DNA of 64,000 bases from Rossellomorea sp. y25 (GTDB taxonomy: Bacteria; Bacillota; Bacilli; Bacillales; Bacillaceae_B). The notes beneath the pieces are model-generated. The model made no database searches, was not told the DNA's origin, and was given only the letters and a program-made list of their open reading frames with translations. Below are positions 8,751-15,426 of the stretch, in pieces. Position 1 is the first letter of the stretch, and every line of letters begins with the position of its first letter. The stretch covers positions 4,393,501-4,457,500 of the forward strand of contig NZ_CP145886.1 of assembly GCF_038049935.1 (NCBI RefSeq), written 5' to 3'. A program made the translations under genes and the position numbers.

Positions 8751-9128
8751 TTAGAACGGTAATTCGATTGTTTCTTTCTTGCTTGTCTCTGAAGCATTTA
8801 CAGGCTCCCGCTTACTGTCCATAAATCTGACATTTTCAGCGACGACTTCCGTTACATACGTACGCTTTCCCTGATCATTCTCATAATGACGGGTTTGTAT
8901 GCGACCCGTCACTCCAACGACAGATCCCTTTCGGCAGTATTTCTCCATATTGTCTGCAGCCCGGTTCCAAACGGTACAGAGTACGAAGTCTGTATCAATT
9001 TGGCCTTTTTGATTCTTGTAGTTGCGATTCACAGCTATTGTAGCGTTAAGTATCGATTTTCCTTCCAATGTCTTTCTTGCTTCAGGATCTTTGGTCAGCC
9101 TTCCGACGATGGTCACTTGGTTGATCAA
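8751..9128 (-). CDS. ssbB: Single-stranded DNA-binding protein SsbB
   Basis: OB-fold single-stranded DNA-binding protein of 125 residues. The N-terminal OB fold (MINQVTIVGRLTKDPE...) is intact through about residue 105 (VVAENVRFMDSK). A short linker then ends in IELPF, a variant of the acidic SSB tip that docks partner proteins. The short form and the position next to ywpF match B. subtilis SsbB (YwpH), which coats incoming single strands during competence, rather than the longer replicative SsbA. Start is TTG with GGAGGG about 12 bases upstream. Competence (ComK) control is known for the B. subtilis gene; I could not find a convincing pair of ComK boxes here. Confidence 0.9.
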   Translation of the reverse strand: MINQVTIVGRLTKDPEARKTLEGKSILNATIAVNRNYKNQKGQIDTDFVLCTVWNRAADNMEKYCRKGSVVGVTGRIQTRHYENDQGKRTYVTEVVAENVRFMDSKREPVNASETSKKETIELPF

Positions 9129-9200
9129 TTCGCTTCGTTCCCTCCTTTCTCTTAAGGTGTTTTCATCTTACAACCATCTCTCCTATGTTGTAAAATCGTA

Positions 9201-9245
9201 AATTTCCGAAATTCGAGGCGAAAATGGCTTGAATTTCCGAAATTC
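9201..9245. promoter_or_regulatory. Repeated near-palindrome AATTTCCGAAATTC, 31 bp apart
   Basis: AATTTCCGAAATTC occurs at 9201-9214 and again, exactly, at 9232-9245, in the divergent gap between ssbB and ywpF. Each copy is a near-palindrome (AATTTC.GAAATT). The 31-base period is about three helical turns, as expected for a cooperatively bound operator. The regulator is unknown. Confidence 0.45.
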
Positions 9246-9396
9246 CCCTAGGGAGATTTTCTGTTTTTTACTCAAAAGCGGGGTCAAAATCACAAAATTG
9301 CATCTTTCGTTCTTTTTTTCATTGAGGAATTTATTAGGGAAACAATTCCTACTATGATATAATTTTATAAAACCTTTAAATGGGAGATGTTCGTTC

Positions 9397-9837
9397 ATGA
9401 AAACCTTTAAAGTTATTTCACTTCAAGTAGTGGAAAACGATGAACTGCGTGACTTTGAAATTGTGGACGGTCTGATTATAAATAAGGAAGATGGACAGAG
9501 TACGTGGCTCGTCGAAACATATTTGTCGAATGAATATATTGAATTCTTTCAAGAGGCTCAACAAAGGAAGGAAGATTTGGAAATCCAAGTCGTCATTTCC
9601 CATAAAGCCAATGACCCGGCTGCTTTCATGACATCCATCCGTTGTATTAAAGAGATGGATGACCATATTAGCATTATGTTTGAGGGGAAATTGAAGAAAC
9701 AGCGCAACGAATATGCTGAATTACTGTTAGACGACTTAGTTCAAAAAGGATACTCAGGAGAAGAACTTATTCGCGAATTCCGTGAGAAAATGGTATCGAA
9801 ACCGCGTATTCCGGCCACTGCTAAACCTAGTGTTTAA
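9397..9837 (+). CDS. ywpF: YwpF-family protein
   Basis: YwpF-like family protein of 146 residues, recognised by sequence character and by its place beside ssbB as in B. subtilis. It begins MKTFKVISLQVV with a beta-rich first 110 residues and ends in a helical, basic tail (KMVSKPRIPATAKPSV). No catalytic motif or signal peptide is visible, so it is probably cytosolic. The biochemical function of the family is not established. Upstream TATAAT at 9356-9361 and GGGAGA just before the ATG support expression from its own promoter, divergent from ssbB. Confidence 0.8.
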   Translation: MKTFKVISLQVVENDELRDFEIVDGLIINKEDGQSTWLVETYLSNEYIEFFQEAQQRKEDLEIQVVISHKANDPAAFMTSIRCIKEMDDHISIMFEGKLKKQRNEYAELLLDDLVQKGYSGEELIREFREKMVSKPRIPATAKPSV

Positions 9838-9932
9838 TTATACGAAATTATGTAATATCCATGTGAATTTATATGATATAATGAAATTAATTTTGTGACT
9901 TCAGTTATGAAGTTCTTAGGTAGGTGTCCCTT

Positions 9933-10253
9933 GTGATCGGAGAAAGAGTAAAGAAATACCGACAAGAAAAAAGAATGTCCATGACAGAGCTTGCTGAAAA
10001 AGCCGGTGTCGCTAAGTCATATTTAAGCTCAATAGAACGCAACCTTCAACAAAATCCATCTATCCAATTTCTTGAAAAAGTGTCAGCTGCTTTAGGAATT
10101 CCGATGGATGCTCTATTACATGATCAATCAGAAAATCAGAATATCGACCATGAGTGGCTCAAAATTGCGGAAGAAGCTATGGATTCCGGTATTACAAAAG
10201 AGCAGTTCCGTGAGTTCATTGAATTTAACAAATGGAAATTAGGTAATAAATAA
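9933..10253 (+). CDS. sinR: SinR-type master biofilm repressor
   Basis: SinR homologue of 106 residues: an N-terminal XRE helix-turn-helix (1-62, core AGVAKSYLSSIERN recognition region) joined to a C-terminal helical hairpin (about 72-102, HEWLKIAEEAMDSGITKEQF) that tetramerises or binds SinI. In B. subtilis SinR represses matrix operons (eps, tapA-sipW-tasA). I choose GTG at 9933 because AGGTAGG lies nine bases upstream and the protein then begins MIGERVKKYR as in known SinR; the in-frame GTG at 9924 abuts the RBS. Unlike B. subtilis, sinI is not upstream but faces this gene tail to tail across a shared terminator. Confidence 0.9.
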   Translation: MIGERVKKYRQEKRMSMTELAEKAGVAKSYLSSIERNLQQNPSIQFLEKVSAALGIPMDALLHDQSENQNIDHEWLKIAEEAMDSGITKEQFREFIEFNKWKLGNK

Positions 10254-10285
10254 AGTCTTGCGATCGGCTCGCAAGACTTTATTTA
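10252..10285. terminator. Shared bidirectional terminator between sinR and sinI
   Basis: AAAGTCTTGCGA pairs perfectly with TCGCAAGACTTT (12 bp, loop TCGGC). It starts inside the sinR stop codon and lies three bases from the sinI stop. Confidence 0.9.
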
Positions 10286-10287
10286 TA

Positions 10288-10425
10288 TTAAATCACTTTG
10301 TACTCGGCTTTCATTTCCTGGGATTGATTATGAAGAAATTCTCTGATTTCTTTTTTAGAAATTCCGGCGTTCAGTGCTTGTTTGATAAGTTCCATCCATT
10401 CAAGATCAAGTTCACGATTTGTCAA
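10288..10425 (-). CDS. sinI: SinI-type antirepressor
   Basis: SinI homologue of 45 residues. ELDLEWMELIKQALNAGISK corresponds to the SinI helical hairpin that disrupts SinR oligomers. The longer open frame (to 10497) has no RBS. A TTG at 10425 has GGGAGG nine bases upstream and gives MTNRELDLEW, close to the usual SinI length (57 aa or less), so I take it as the start. It is read toward sinR and stops 34 bases from the sinR stop. An inverted repeat (AATACAT-GT-ATGTATT) lies directly upstream of the RBS. Function as SinR antagonist is inferred from the family. Confidence 0.85.
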   Translation of the reverse strand: MTNRELDLEWMELIKQALNAGISKKEIREFLHNQSQEMKAEYKVI

Positions 10426-10442
10426 TATAAATACCCTCCCAA

Positions 10443-10458
10443 AATACATGTATGTATT
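10443..10458. promoter_or_regulatory. Inverted repeat AATACAT-GT-ATGTATT before sinI
   Basis: Seven-base arms with a two-base spacer end just before the sinI RBS. In this leader position it could be an operator or an RNA hairpin affecting translation. Apart from this, 10459-10777 holds no gene I can support. Confidence 0.45.
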
Positions 10459-10777
10459 CCAGGCAATCCAGCCATCATAGTTCTCAAATAACCACACCTT
10501 CTACATTCATATATTCAACATGTTTGTGAAGATATGCCTACTCTATAACCTTAGATCTGTGACTTTGCGTCCTCATCTTTCAATAAGTTTGCCTTTATCT
10601 GACTCTTCCCTTCGAACTACTTCGATTATACTAATAAAAGTTCCTTTCATTTGTTGTTTTTTGTCAATTCCGTCAATTTAATTTACACTTTTTTCCTACA
10701 CTTTAACCCATATTCTGACAATATCAAAATATTAAGCGTCTTTTTATTAGAATATCTTGTTAGTATTTGTCGTAAAA

Positions 10778-10975
10778 CTACGAATACATGCTATTTTTAT
10801 AGCTTTCCAGCTTTTTTCTTAAAGGGAGGACTTTTTCATTAATACTTTGGTAATTACTAGGATTATAGAACGCATGGTTAGATAAGTCAAATCCGCATGT
10901 GGGGCAGATCCATTCGCCCGATTCAGTACTACTGTAGGATGGTCTGGTGCAGCGGTTGCAGGTTTTTTTGTACAT
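10778..10975 (-). CDS. Small zinc-ribbon protein (65 aa)
   Basis: Hypothetical protein with two CxxC knuckles, CNRC (about 7-10) and CPTC (about 24-27), giving a four-cysteine zinc ribbon. A helical, basic C-terminus follows (VLPLRKKLESYK). AGAGGTGATGTT immediately precedes the ATG, a good RBS. It begins 14 bases after the stop of the LPNTA-anchored protein gene on the same strand, so the two are likely co-transcribed. No signal peptide, so cytosolic. The function is unknown; zinc ribbons of this size bind nucleic acid or protein partners. Confidence 0.7.
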   Translation of the reverse strand: MYKKTCNRCTRPSYSSTESGEWICPTCGFDLSNHAFYNPSNYQSINEKVLPLRKKLESYKNSMYS

Positions 10976-10989
10976 AACATCACCTCTTA

Positions 10990-11685
10990 TTAATATGTCT
11001 CTTTCTTTTTTCGTATAAATCTATTTAGAAATATTAAAAGTAACCCTGCAGTAATAAAGGAAATCCCTAAAAATAGTAATTTATACATATCGGTAGCAGT
11101 ATTTGGTAAATTCAATCCCTGTGATGGTAGTGGTTTTGAAGGAAATGTGCTTTTATCTGATTCTGACCTATCAATAAGTGGTGTGGTAGAATCAGTATCA
11201 GTATCTTCTGAAGGCTGTGGGGCTAAATTGGATTCTGCCGATATAATGATCTCAAATAGTGCTGAAGTATTTTGATACTCGTTCCCCAGTTCATAGGGAA
11301 CCATAATTGAAAACATTAAATCTTTCCTTTCACCTTTTTTCAATAATTCCGGTGAAAATCCGTTGAAATTTTTTAGTTTATCATCAAATAGTAAATTTGA
11401 TGAACTATCCGTATAAACCATTAAATCTAATTCATTAAAAAGCTTCTTATCAGGTTGCTTACTGTTTACTTGAAAAGTATAGCTTATGTCTTCAGTTCCT
11501 CCATTTTTAATCGTTAACGTTTTTTCCGTCCAATCCCCAGGTTTCATATTATCTATTTTAAAAAGAAATACTTCATCAGGGATAATTATCAGATCTATTT
11601 CGTTCGCTGTAGCCTTTTGTATATTCACTAATCCTGAATAAATGAAAACTACAGTAAATAAAATGATTAGTTTTTTAGAATTCAT
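10990..11685 (-). CDS. LPNTA-type sortase-anchored surface protein
   Basis: Secreted wall-anchored protein of 231 residues. Signal peptide about 1-28 (ends ATANE). A beta-rich ectodomain (about 29-150) includes MKPGDWTEKTLTIKNGG and SYTFQVN, a pattern reminiscent of TasA/camelysin-like sandwich proteins (resemblance only). A Ser/Thr/Pro/Asp linker (about 150-190) leads to the sorting signal LPNTA at 193-197, a hydrophobic segment and RKKK. LPNTA is the motif used by class D sortases such as B. anthracis SrtC, and a class D sortase is encoded 580 bases away. RBS AGGGGATG. A perfect SinR-type operator lies about 60 bases upstream of the start. It is read divergently from the second sinR-like gene. 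Likely the substrate of the neighbouring sortase and a SinR-regulated matrix or surface component (inference). Confidence 0.8.
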   Translation of the reverse strand: MNSKKLIILFTVVFIYSGLVNIQKATANEIDLIIIPDEVFLFKIDNMKPGDWTEKTLTIKNGGTEDISYTFQVNSKQPDKKLFNELDLMVYTDSSSNLLFDDKLKNFNGFSPELLKKGERKDLMFSIMVPYELGNEYQNTSALFEIIISAESNLAPQPSEDTDTDSTTPLIDRSESDKSTFPSKPLPSQGLNLPNTATDMYKLLFLGISFITAGLLLIFLNRFIRKKKETY

Positions 11686-11744
11686 ATTTTCATCCCCTAT
11701 AATATATGAATATATACTTAATTAATGTTGATTGTTACTGTTTT

Positions 11745-11760
11745 GTTCTTTTTAAAGAAC
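11745..11760. promoter_or_regulatory. SinR-type operator upstream of the LPNTA protein gene
   Basis: GTTCTTT-TT-AAAGAAC: two perfect copies of the SinR half-site consensus (GTTCTYT) as an inverted repeat, 60 bases before the start of the surface-protein gene. A further single half-site GTTCTAT at 11903-11909 overlaps the -10 of the second sinR-like gene. Confidence 0.7.
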
Positions 11761-11880
11761 TTATTAATTCATTATAAGATTCTAATTCTTAATTTGAAAT
11801 CCTCAAATACATCCAATACACAACTCTAATGAGCAATTATCGGTCATTCTCTCAAAATTGCTTTGTTTTATTAACTTTTT

Positions 11881-11898
11881 TGTATTTTATAAAATACA
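11881..11898. promoter_or_regulatory. Perfect 18-bp palindrome in the sinR2/LPNTA gap
   Basis: TGTATTTTATAAAATACA is its own reverse complement. It lies ten bases upstream of the -10 TATAAT (11909-11914) of the second sinR-like gene, so it overlaps the -35 region. The regulator is not identified. Confidence 0.55.
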
Positions 11899-11908
11899 TT
11901 TTGTTCTA

Positions 11909-11914
11909 TATAAT
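11909..11914 (+). promoter_or_regulatory. -10 element for the sinR-like/sortase operon
   Basis: TATAAT lies 31 bases before the ATG at 11946, with RBS AAAGGGAG between. The -35 region is occupied by the palindrome at 11881-11898; only a weak TTTATA match is present there. Confidence 0.4.
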
Positions 11915-11945
11915 GAATTAAACTGTTATAAAGGGAGTAATATTC

Positions 11946-12275
11946 ATGGTAGGTGAGCGGATTAAGAATCTGCGTGAGCAGAAAGGTTTAACAATTAATG
12001 AATTAGCATTACATTCTAATGTTTCTAAGTCTTACATTAGCTCCATAGAAAGGGGGCTGCAGAAAAACCCCTCTATTAAGGTATTAAAAAAAATTGCACT
12101 TACTTTGGATACTTCTTTAGAAAATATAACCTCTGCGCATAATAAAGTAATTATTCTTGGTGAAGAGTGGATTGAACCTCTTGAACATGCTATTGAGCAC
12201 GGTTTAACCAAGGAAGAATTTCATGACTTCCTTTCTTTTGTACAATATAAAAGGAGTAAGCATAACAATGAATAG
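11946..12275 (+). CDS. Second SinR-like XRE regulator (SlrR/SinR paralogue)
   Basis: SinR/SlrR-family regulator of 109 residues: an HTH domain (3-62, recognition region HSNVSKSYISSIERG) plus a C-terminal Sin-type helical hairpin (about 73-103, EEWIEPLEHAIEHGLTKEEF). It is clearly paralogous to the SinR at 9933, so hetero-oligomerisation and recognition of similar GTTCT sites is plausible. RBS AAAGGGAG. Its last eight bases overlap the sortase start, so the two are translationally coupled. It is divergent from the LPNTA protein, with a SinR-type operator and an 18-bp palindrome in the shared control region. Inferred role: local regulator of the sortase and substrate pair. Whether it represses or, like SlrR, retunes SinR cannot be read from sequence. 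Confidence 0.85.
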   Translation: MVGERIKNLREQKGLTINELALHSNVSKSYISSIERGLQKNPSIKVLKKIALTLDTSLENITSAHNKVIILGEEWIEPLEHAIEHGLTKEEFHDFLSFVQYKRSKHNNE

Positions 12276-12861
12276 ACTACTATTAGTTACTGGATCCATT
12301 CTTCTATTAATAGGAATAGGTTGTTCCGTTCTCGCTATTTCGGAAATGAATAAGCAGGAAGAGGCTCAGATGGATTCTTTAAAAGAGGCGAAGAGTTTGG
12401 TTCTAAAAGATTCTGAGGAGAATTCCGGAAGTCTAGAATCAGTCAAAATGGAATATCACTTTGAAACCGGTGATGTGATAGGGCTTTTAAATATCCCAAA
12501 ATTAGGGCGTGAAGTTCCAATCATCTCAGGTACCCATGAAGAGGACTTAGAAAGAGGAGTTGGTCACGTCTCAACAACTAAACTTCCTGGGCAACAAGAC
12601 CGAATTTTTCTTGCTGGTCACCGGGATACCGTGTTCAAACAAATGGGGGAGCTAAGAAAAGGGGATACCTTATCTATTCAGTTGAAGACTGGTGTATATG
12701 AATATGAGATATATGAAACGTTCATTGTGGATGAGACTGATCTTTCCGTCCTTGAGCCAACCTCTCCAGAAGAAATCCTCACCCTTTCCACATGCTATCC
12801 ATTCGAATACCTTTCAAGTACAGAAGAGCGTTACATCATCAATGCCCGAAAAGTAAATTAA
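12268..12861 (+). CDS. Class D sortase
   Basis: Membrane-anchored transpeptidase of 197 residues that joins LPxTG-like proteins to the wall. An N-terminal membrane segment (about 4-24) is followed by the sortase barrel starting near 66. The catalytic triad is visible: His118 (AGHRD), Cys176 (LSTCYPF) and Arg188 (ERYI). The length and the TLSTC-YPF pattern fit class D. The ATG at 12268 is preceded by AAAGGAG and overlaps the end of the upstream regulator gene by eight bases; the longer frame from 12223 has no RBS. The divergent gene at 10990-11685 carries LPNTA, the motif class D sortases prefer, and is the obvious local substrate. Confidence 0.9.
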   Translation: MNRLLLVTGSILLLIGIGCSVLAISEMNKQEEAQMDSLKEAKSLVLKDSEENSGSLESVKMEYHFETGDVIGLLNIPKLGREVPIISGTHEEDLERGVGHVSTTKLPGQQDRIFLAGHRDTVFKQMGELRKGDTLSIQLKTGVYEYEIYETFIVDETDLSVLEPTSPEEILTLSTCYPFEYLSSTEERYIINARKVN

Positions 12862-12888
12862 AGCGCAGAAAGCTAATAGCCTCTGCGC
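12855..12888. terminator. Hairpin between the sortase and lipoprotein genes
   Basis: GCGCAGA pairs with TCTGCGC, with extra inner pairing (AGCTAATAGCC). On the minus strand it is followed by TTTAATTT, so it best serves the lipoprotein gene while also standing just after the sortase stop. Confidence 0.6.
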
Positions 12889-12895
12889 CCCATTA

Positions 12896-13189
12896 CTACT
12901 CGTCCTTATTATCCTGATCTTGCATATCTAGATCATCTTCTACAGCGTCTTCTTCAGGCGAGTTTTCATCCTTCGCTGCATCTTTGTCCCCTGGCTCGTT
13001 CTTATCTTGGGACTCATCCATTTCGTTATTGCCCATATCGTCATTCTCATTCATGCCGTCATCTTCCGGCATTTCTTCTTCCGTTGGTGCCTCATCTTCC
13101 GGAGGAGGCTCCTGGTCTGCGTTACATCCTACAAGAAGCATGGCAGCAAGTGCTGATCCACCAAGAATTGAAAGTAATTTTTTGCTCAT
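12896..13189 (-). CDS. Small, very acidic lipoprotein
   Basis: Lipoprotein of 97 residues. The signal peptide ends in the lipobox LVGC (Cys at about 22), so the mature protein would be lipid-anchored outside the membrane. The mature part is almost entirely D, E, N, M, P, Q and K with no aromatic core, so it is probably disordered. No family is recognised. It stands alone between the sortase operon and fabZ. Such acidic lipoproteins may bind cations, but nothing here proves a function. Confidence 0.7.
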   Translation of the reverse strand: MSKKLLSILGGSALAAMLLVGCNADQEPPPEDEAPTEEEMPEDDGMNENDDMGNNEMDESQDKNEPGDKDAAKDENSPEEDAVEDDLDMQDQDNKDE

Positions 13190-13340
13190 GATGTATTACT
13201 CCTTTCTAACGTGTACGTTAGTTAATGTAAGACCGTTACTTTGGTCTTTCGTTAGCATTCCCTGAAAATGAATTAACTTGCATTTTGAGAGCAATTTTTT
13301 GGAGAAATTATATTTGAGAAGCGTGAAAGTGATTTAACAG

Positions 13341-13384
13341 AAAACTGGGCCTGAAGTGAACGAAATCACTCCAAACCCAGTTTA
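13341..13384. terminator. Terminator of fabZ
   Basis: CTGGG...AAGTGA pairs with TCACTcc...CCCAG around CGAAA. On the minus strand TTTT follows. Confidence 0.7.
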
Positions 13385-13392
13385 CATATTGA

Positions 13393-13827
13393 CTATTCTT
13401 GTTTATCTCCCAGAGCAAACATCATTTCCAATTCGCAGGCAACCTCACCATCAACAGTCGCCACGCCTTTTCCTTTACCGATCGGTCCTTTAAAACGGAT
13501 CATTTCCACTTCAAGTCTCAGCTGGTCTCCCGGCTTTACTTGACGCTTGAAACGACATTTATCAATGCCTGTAAAGAAGGCTAAACGTCCACGGTTATCT
13601 TCCACTTTCAGCATGGCCACAGCACCAACCTGAGCCAGCGCCTCTACAATCAGCACGCCAGGCATAACAGGATAGTCAGGGAAATGTCCATTGAAGAACT
13701 CCTCATTCGCCGTCACATTTTTAATCCCAATCGCTTTCTTACCTTCTTCCACTTCAAGGATCCTATCCACCAACAAAAACGGATAACGATGGGGAATGAT
13801 CTCTTTAATCTGATTAATATCAAGCAT
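13393..13827 (-). CDS. fabZ: 3-hydroxyacyl-ACP dehydratase FabZ
   Basis: Hot-dog-fold dehydratase of type II fatty-acid synthesis, 144 residues, dehydrating 3-hydroxyacyl-ACP to trans-2-enoyl-ACP in the cytosol. The active-site stretch [20 protein letters not shown] (about residues 44-63) contains the catalytic His and the downstream conserved Glu. [12 protein letters not shown] near the N-terminus is typical. AGGAGG-type RBS (GGAGGAATTT) before ATG. As in B. subtilis (ywpB) it lies downstream of the mbl-flhO-flhP group on the same strand. Confidence 0.97.
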   Translation of the reverse strand: MLDINQIKEIIPHRYPFLLVDRILEVEEGKKAIGIKNVTANEEFFNGHFPDYPVMPGVLIVEALAQVGAVAMLKVEDNRGRLAFFTGIDKCRFKRQVKPGDQLRLEVEMIRFKGPIGKGKGVATVDGEVACELEMMFALGDKQE

Positions 13828-13899
13828 TCAAAATTCCTCCTACCAATATGTATGTACACCTTATTGTATCTAAATTGATTGTATAAAGGCAACTTGGAG

Positions 13900-13991
13900 A
13901 GGGACGGACCTCCCAAAACTGCACATCTGCTTTAAAAGCCTATGGAGTCGGGGTTCTTTCATGAAGGTTTCCCAATTCGAGGTCCGTCCCC
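13900..13991. repeat. 92-bp segment bounded by inverted copies of the 12-mer
   Basis: AGGGACGGACCTC at 13900-13912 faces GAGGTCCGTCCCC at 13979-13991. Interior sequence AAAACTGCACATCTGC resembles AAAACTCGCAATCTGC beside the copy at 48297. It lies between the fabZ start and the EpuA-like gene (13828-14228), a stretch with no gene. Confidence 0.7.
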
Positions 13992-14117
13992 AGATCCACT
14001 AAATCTAAACCCCGTAGAAAAGGATCGCATCCATATACAAAGAGTGCAATCCTTCGATAGTTTTAGTTATTTCGATGACACTGGCGATGATCTATTGGCG
14101 GTTTTCTGCTTTTTGAA

Positions 14118-14210
14118 AGGGACGGACCTCGAATACCAAGCTTCATCACAATGAAACCCCGAGATTTCAGGAATCTTTGCCATAAGCTAAATATTTCGAG
14201 GTCCGTCCCT
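14118..14210. repeat. 93-bp segment bounded by 15-bp inverted repeats (12-mer family)
   Basis: AGGGACGGACCTCGA (14118-14132) and TCGAGGTCCGTCCCT (14196-14210) are exact reverse complements. It is the second such unit in this gap, with a different interior. Confidence 0.8.
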
Positions 14211-14228
14211 CAAAAGGTTCTCAATGAG

Positions 14229-14507
14229 TTAATTTTTTTTGACGATGTCGATGATGTGCTGCCAGGTTTCTGCTTTGAATACGTCGGCTGCTTTGCCGTC
14301 TCCGATGCCTGCGAAGCCAATGACGGCACCCAGTACGAGACTTCCTGCAAGAAGAAGGATAAACAGAAGGATTCTCAGCCAAATCGGCAGCATGCGTACA
14401 CGCACCCAGCGCGTCGGTTTGGTTTCGTCCTTTTGCTTCGCTTTTTTTTCTGTTTTTACTGATTCTCTTGTCGTTTTCTCTTCTTGTAGTAGCTCTTTTT
14501 CACTCAT
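14229..14507 (-). CDS. EpuA-like single-pass membrane protein (annotated in Bacilli as RNA polymerase subunit beta)
   Basis: Small membrane protein of 92 residues. A charged N-terminal half (1-32, K/E-rich) leads to TRWVRVRMLPIWLRILL, one transmembrane helix (about 38-65) and a short outside tail (ADVFKAETWQHIIDIVKK). This is the EpuA-type family, often mislabelled a DNA-directed RNA polymerase beta subunit in Bacillus annotation and usually found next to flhO-flhP, as here (16 bases after flhP). AAGGAG precedes the ATG. The function in Bacillus is not established; membrane topology is read from the sequence. Confidence 0.75.
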   Translation of the reverse strand: MSEKELLQEEKTTRESVKTEKKAKQKDETKPTRWVRVRMLPIWLRILLFILLLAGSLVLGAVIGFAGIGDGKAADVFKAETWQHIIDIVKKN

Positions 14508-14522
14508 AGCATTTAACTCCTT

Positions 14523-15365
14523 TTAGCGTATCCCATTTACAAGACCCATCATTTGATCTGCAAGGGAGATCGAGCGGGCCTGAAATTGATATGATCGTTG
14601 GACATTCAGCATGTCCGTCATTTCTTTACTGATATCAACGTTCGATGCCTCTAATGAATTCTGGATCATTGAAATATCAGTTCGTGCTCCTCCAACGACG
14701 TTCGTTACCACTTCATCCTCCGTAACACCAAGCCCGGCCAGGTTCTCTGCGAAACCTAACAGATTACCTCCAAACTGCTGAAGGAATTGAGGCTTTTCAA
14801 CCGTGACAATTCCCAGATTGAATTGCTGTTGACCGCCGCCAGAATCCGTAACCGTCAGGATGCCGTTATCCCCTAACTGAAAAGAAGACGCCTCTTCAGA
14901 AAATGTAATAAAGTCATCATTCTCATCCAGGATCGGCAAGCCGCTCCCGTTTACAAGCATCGCTTCGCCATTCCCGGTTGGACTGACAAAGAATGCCCCG
15001 TCTCTCGTAAAGCGCACTGCACCCCCGTTGTCACCTTGAGCAAGGACTTTAAAAAATTGCGCCTCACTTGTTAAAGCAAAATCCAGTTGGCGACCCGTTG
15101 ATTTCAACGATCCCTGGTTTAAGATCAGTTGAGATTGTGAAAGCATCGCACCACTGCCTTCCCTTACTCCTAGAGGGGTAAGCCTGCCCGTTTCAAACTT
15201 ATCTACACGCTGATTCTTAACCTGCTGCACAAGAAGCTCAGAGAATGTCGCTTCACGTCGCTTGTATCCATTTGTATCTGCGTTCGACAGATTATGACCA
15301 ATCATGTCCATTTGTTTCTGCAATTGACCTAATGTGTTGGTTGCTGTAATCATCATTCGATTCAT
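14523..15365 (-). CDS. flhP: Flagellar hook-basal body protein FlhP
   Basis: Rod/hook-family protein (FlgF/FlgG type) of 280 residues. The N-terminal rod motif is visible (MIGHNLSNADTNGYKRREATF, about 18-38) and the C-terminal amphipathic helix carries NVDISKEMTDMLNVQRSYQ (about 240-258). It is exported by the flagellar type III machinery and assembles in the distal rod/hook. I start it at 15365, where GGGGGG stands nine bases upstream; the longer frame to 15410 lacks an RBS. It follows flhO by 61 bases and probably shares the mbl-flhO-flhP transcript. Confidence 0.93.
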   Translation of the reverse strand: MNRMMITATNTLGQLQKQMDMIGHNLSNADTNGYKRREATFSELLVQQVKNQRVDKFETGRLTPLGVREGSGAMLSQSQLILNQGSLKSTGRQLDFALTSEAQFFKVLAQGDNGGAVRFTRDGAFFVSPTGNGEAMLVNGSGLPILDENDDFITFSEEASSFQLGDNGILTVTDSGGGQQQFNLGIVTVEKPQFLQQFGGNLLGFAENLAGLGVTEDEVVTNVVGGARTDISMIQNSLEASNVDISKEMTDMLNVQRSYQFQARSISLADQMMGLVNGIR

Positions 15366-15426
15366 GACATGTTTCCCCCCTATTATAAGGTATTCAGTGG
15401 CGAAATTCATTTACAATCTTTAACTA

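Noticed and set aside
9192..9300. ComK boxes upstream of ssbB
   Set aside because: Only partial AAAA-N5-TTTT matches (three of four T at best) without the required paired spacing.
9183..9398. 71-codon minus frame in the ssbB-ywpF gap
   Set aside because: It covers the divergent promoter region and repeated near-palindromes; AT-rich composition and no RBS.
10651..10842. 63-codon + frame overlapping the zinc-ribbon gene
   Set aside because: AT-rich shadow; the minus-strand zinc-ribbon frame has a good RBS and CxxC motifs.
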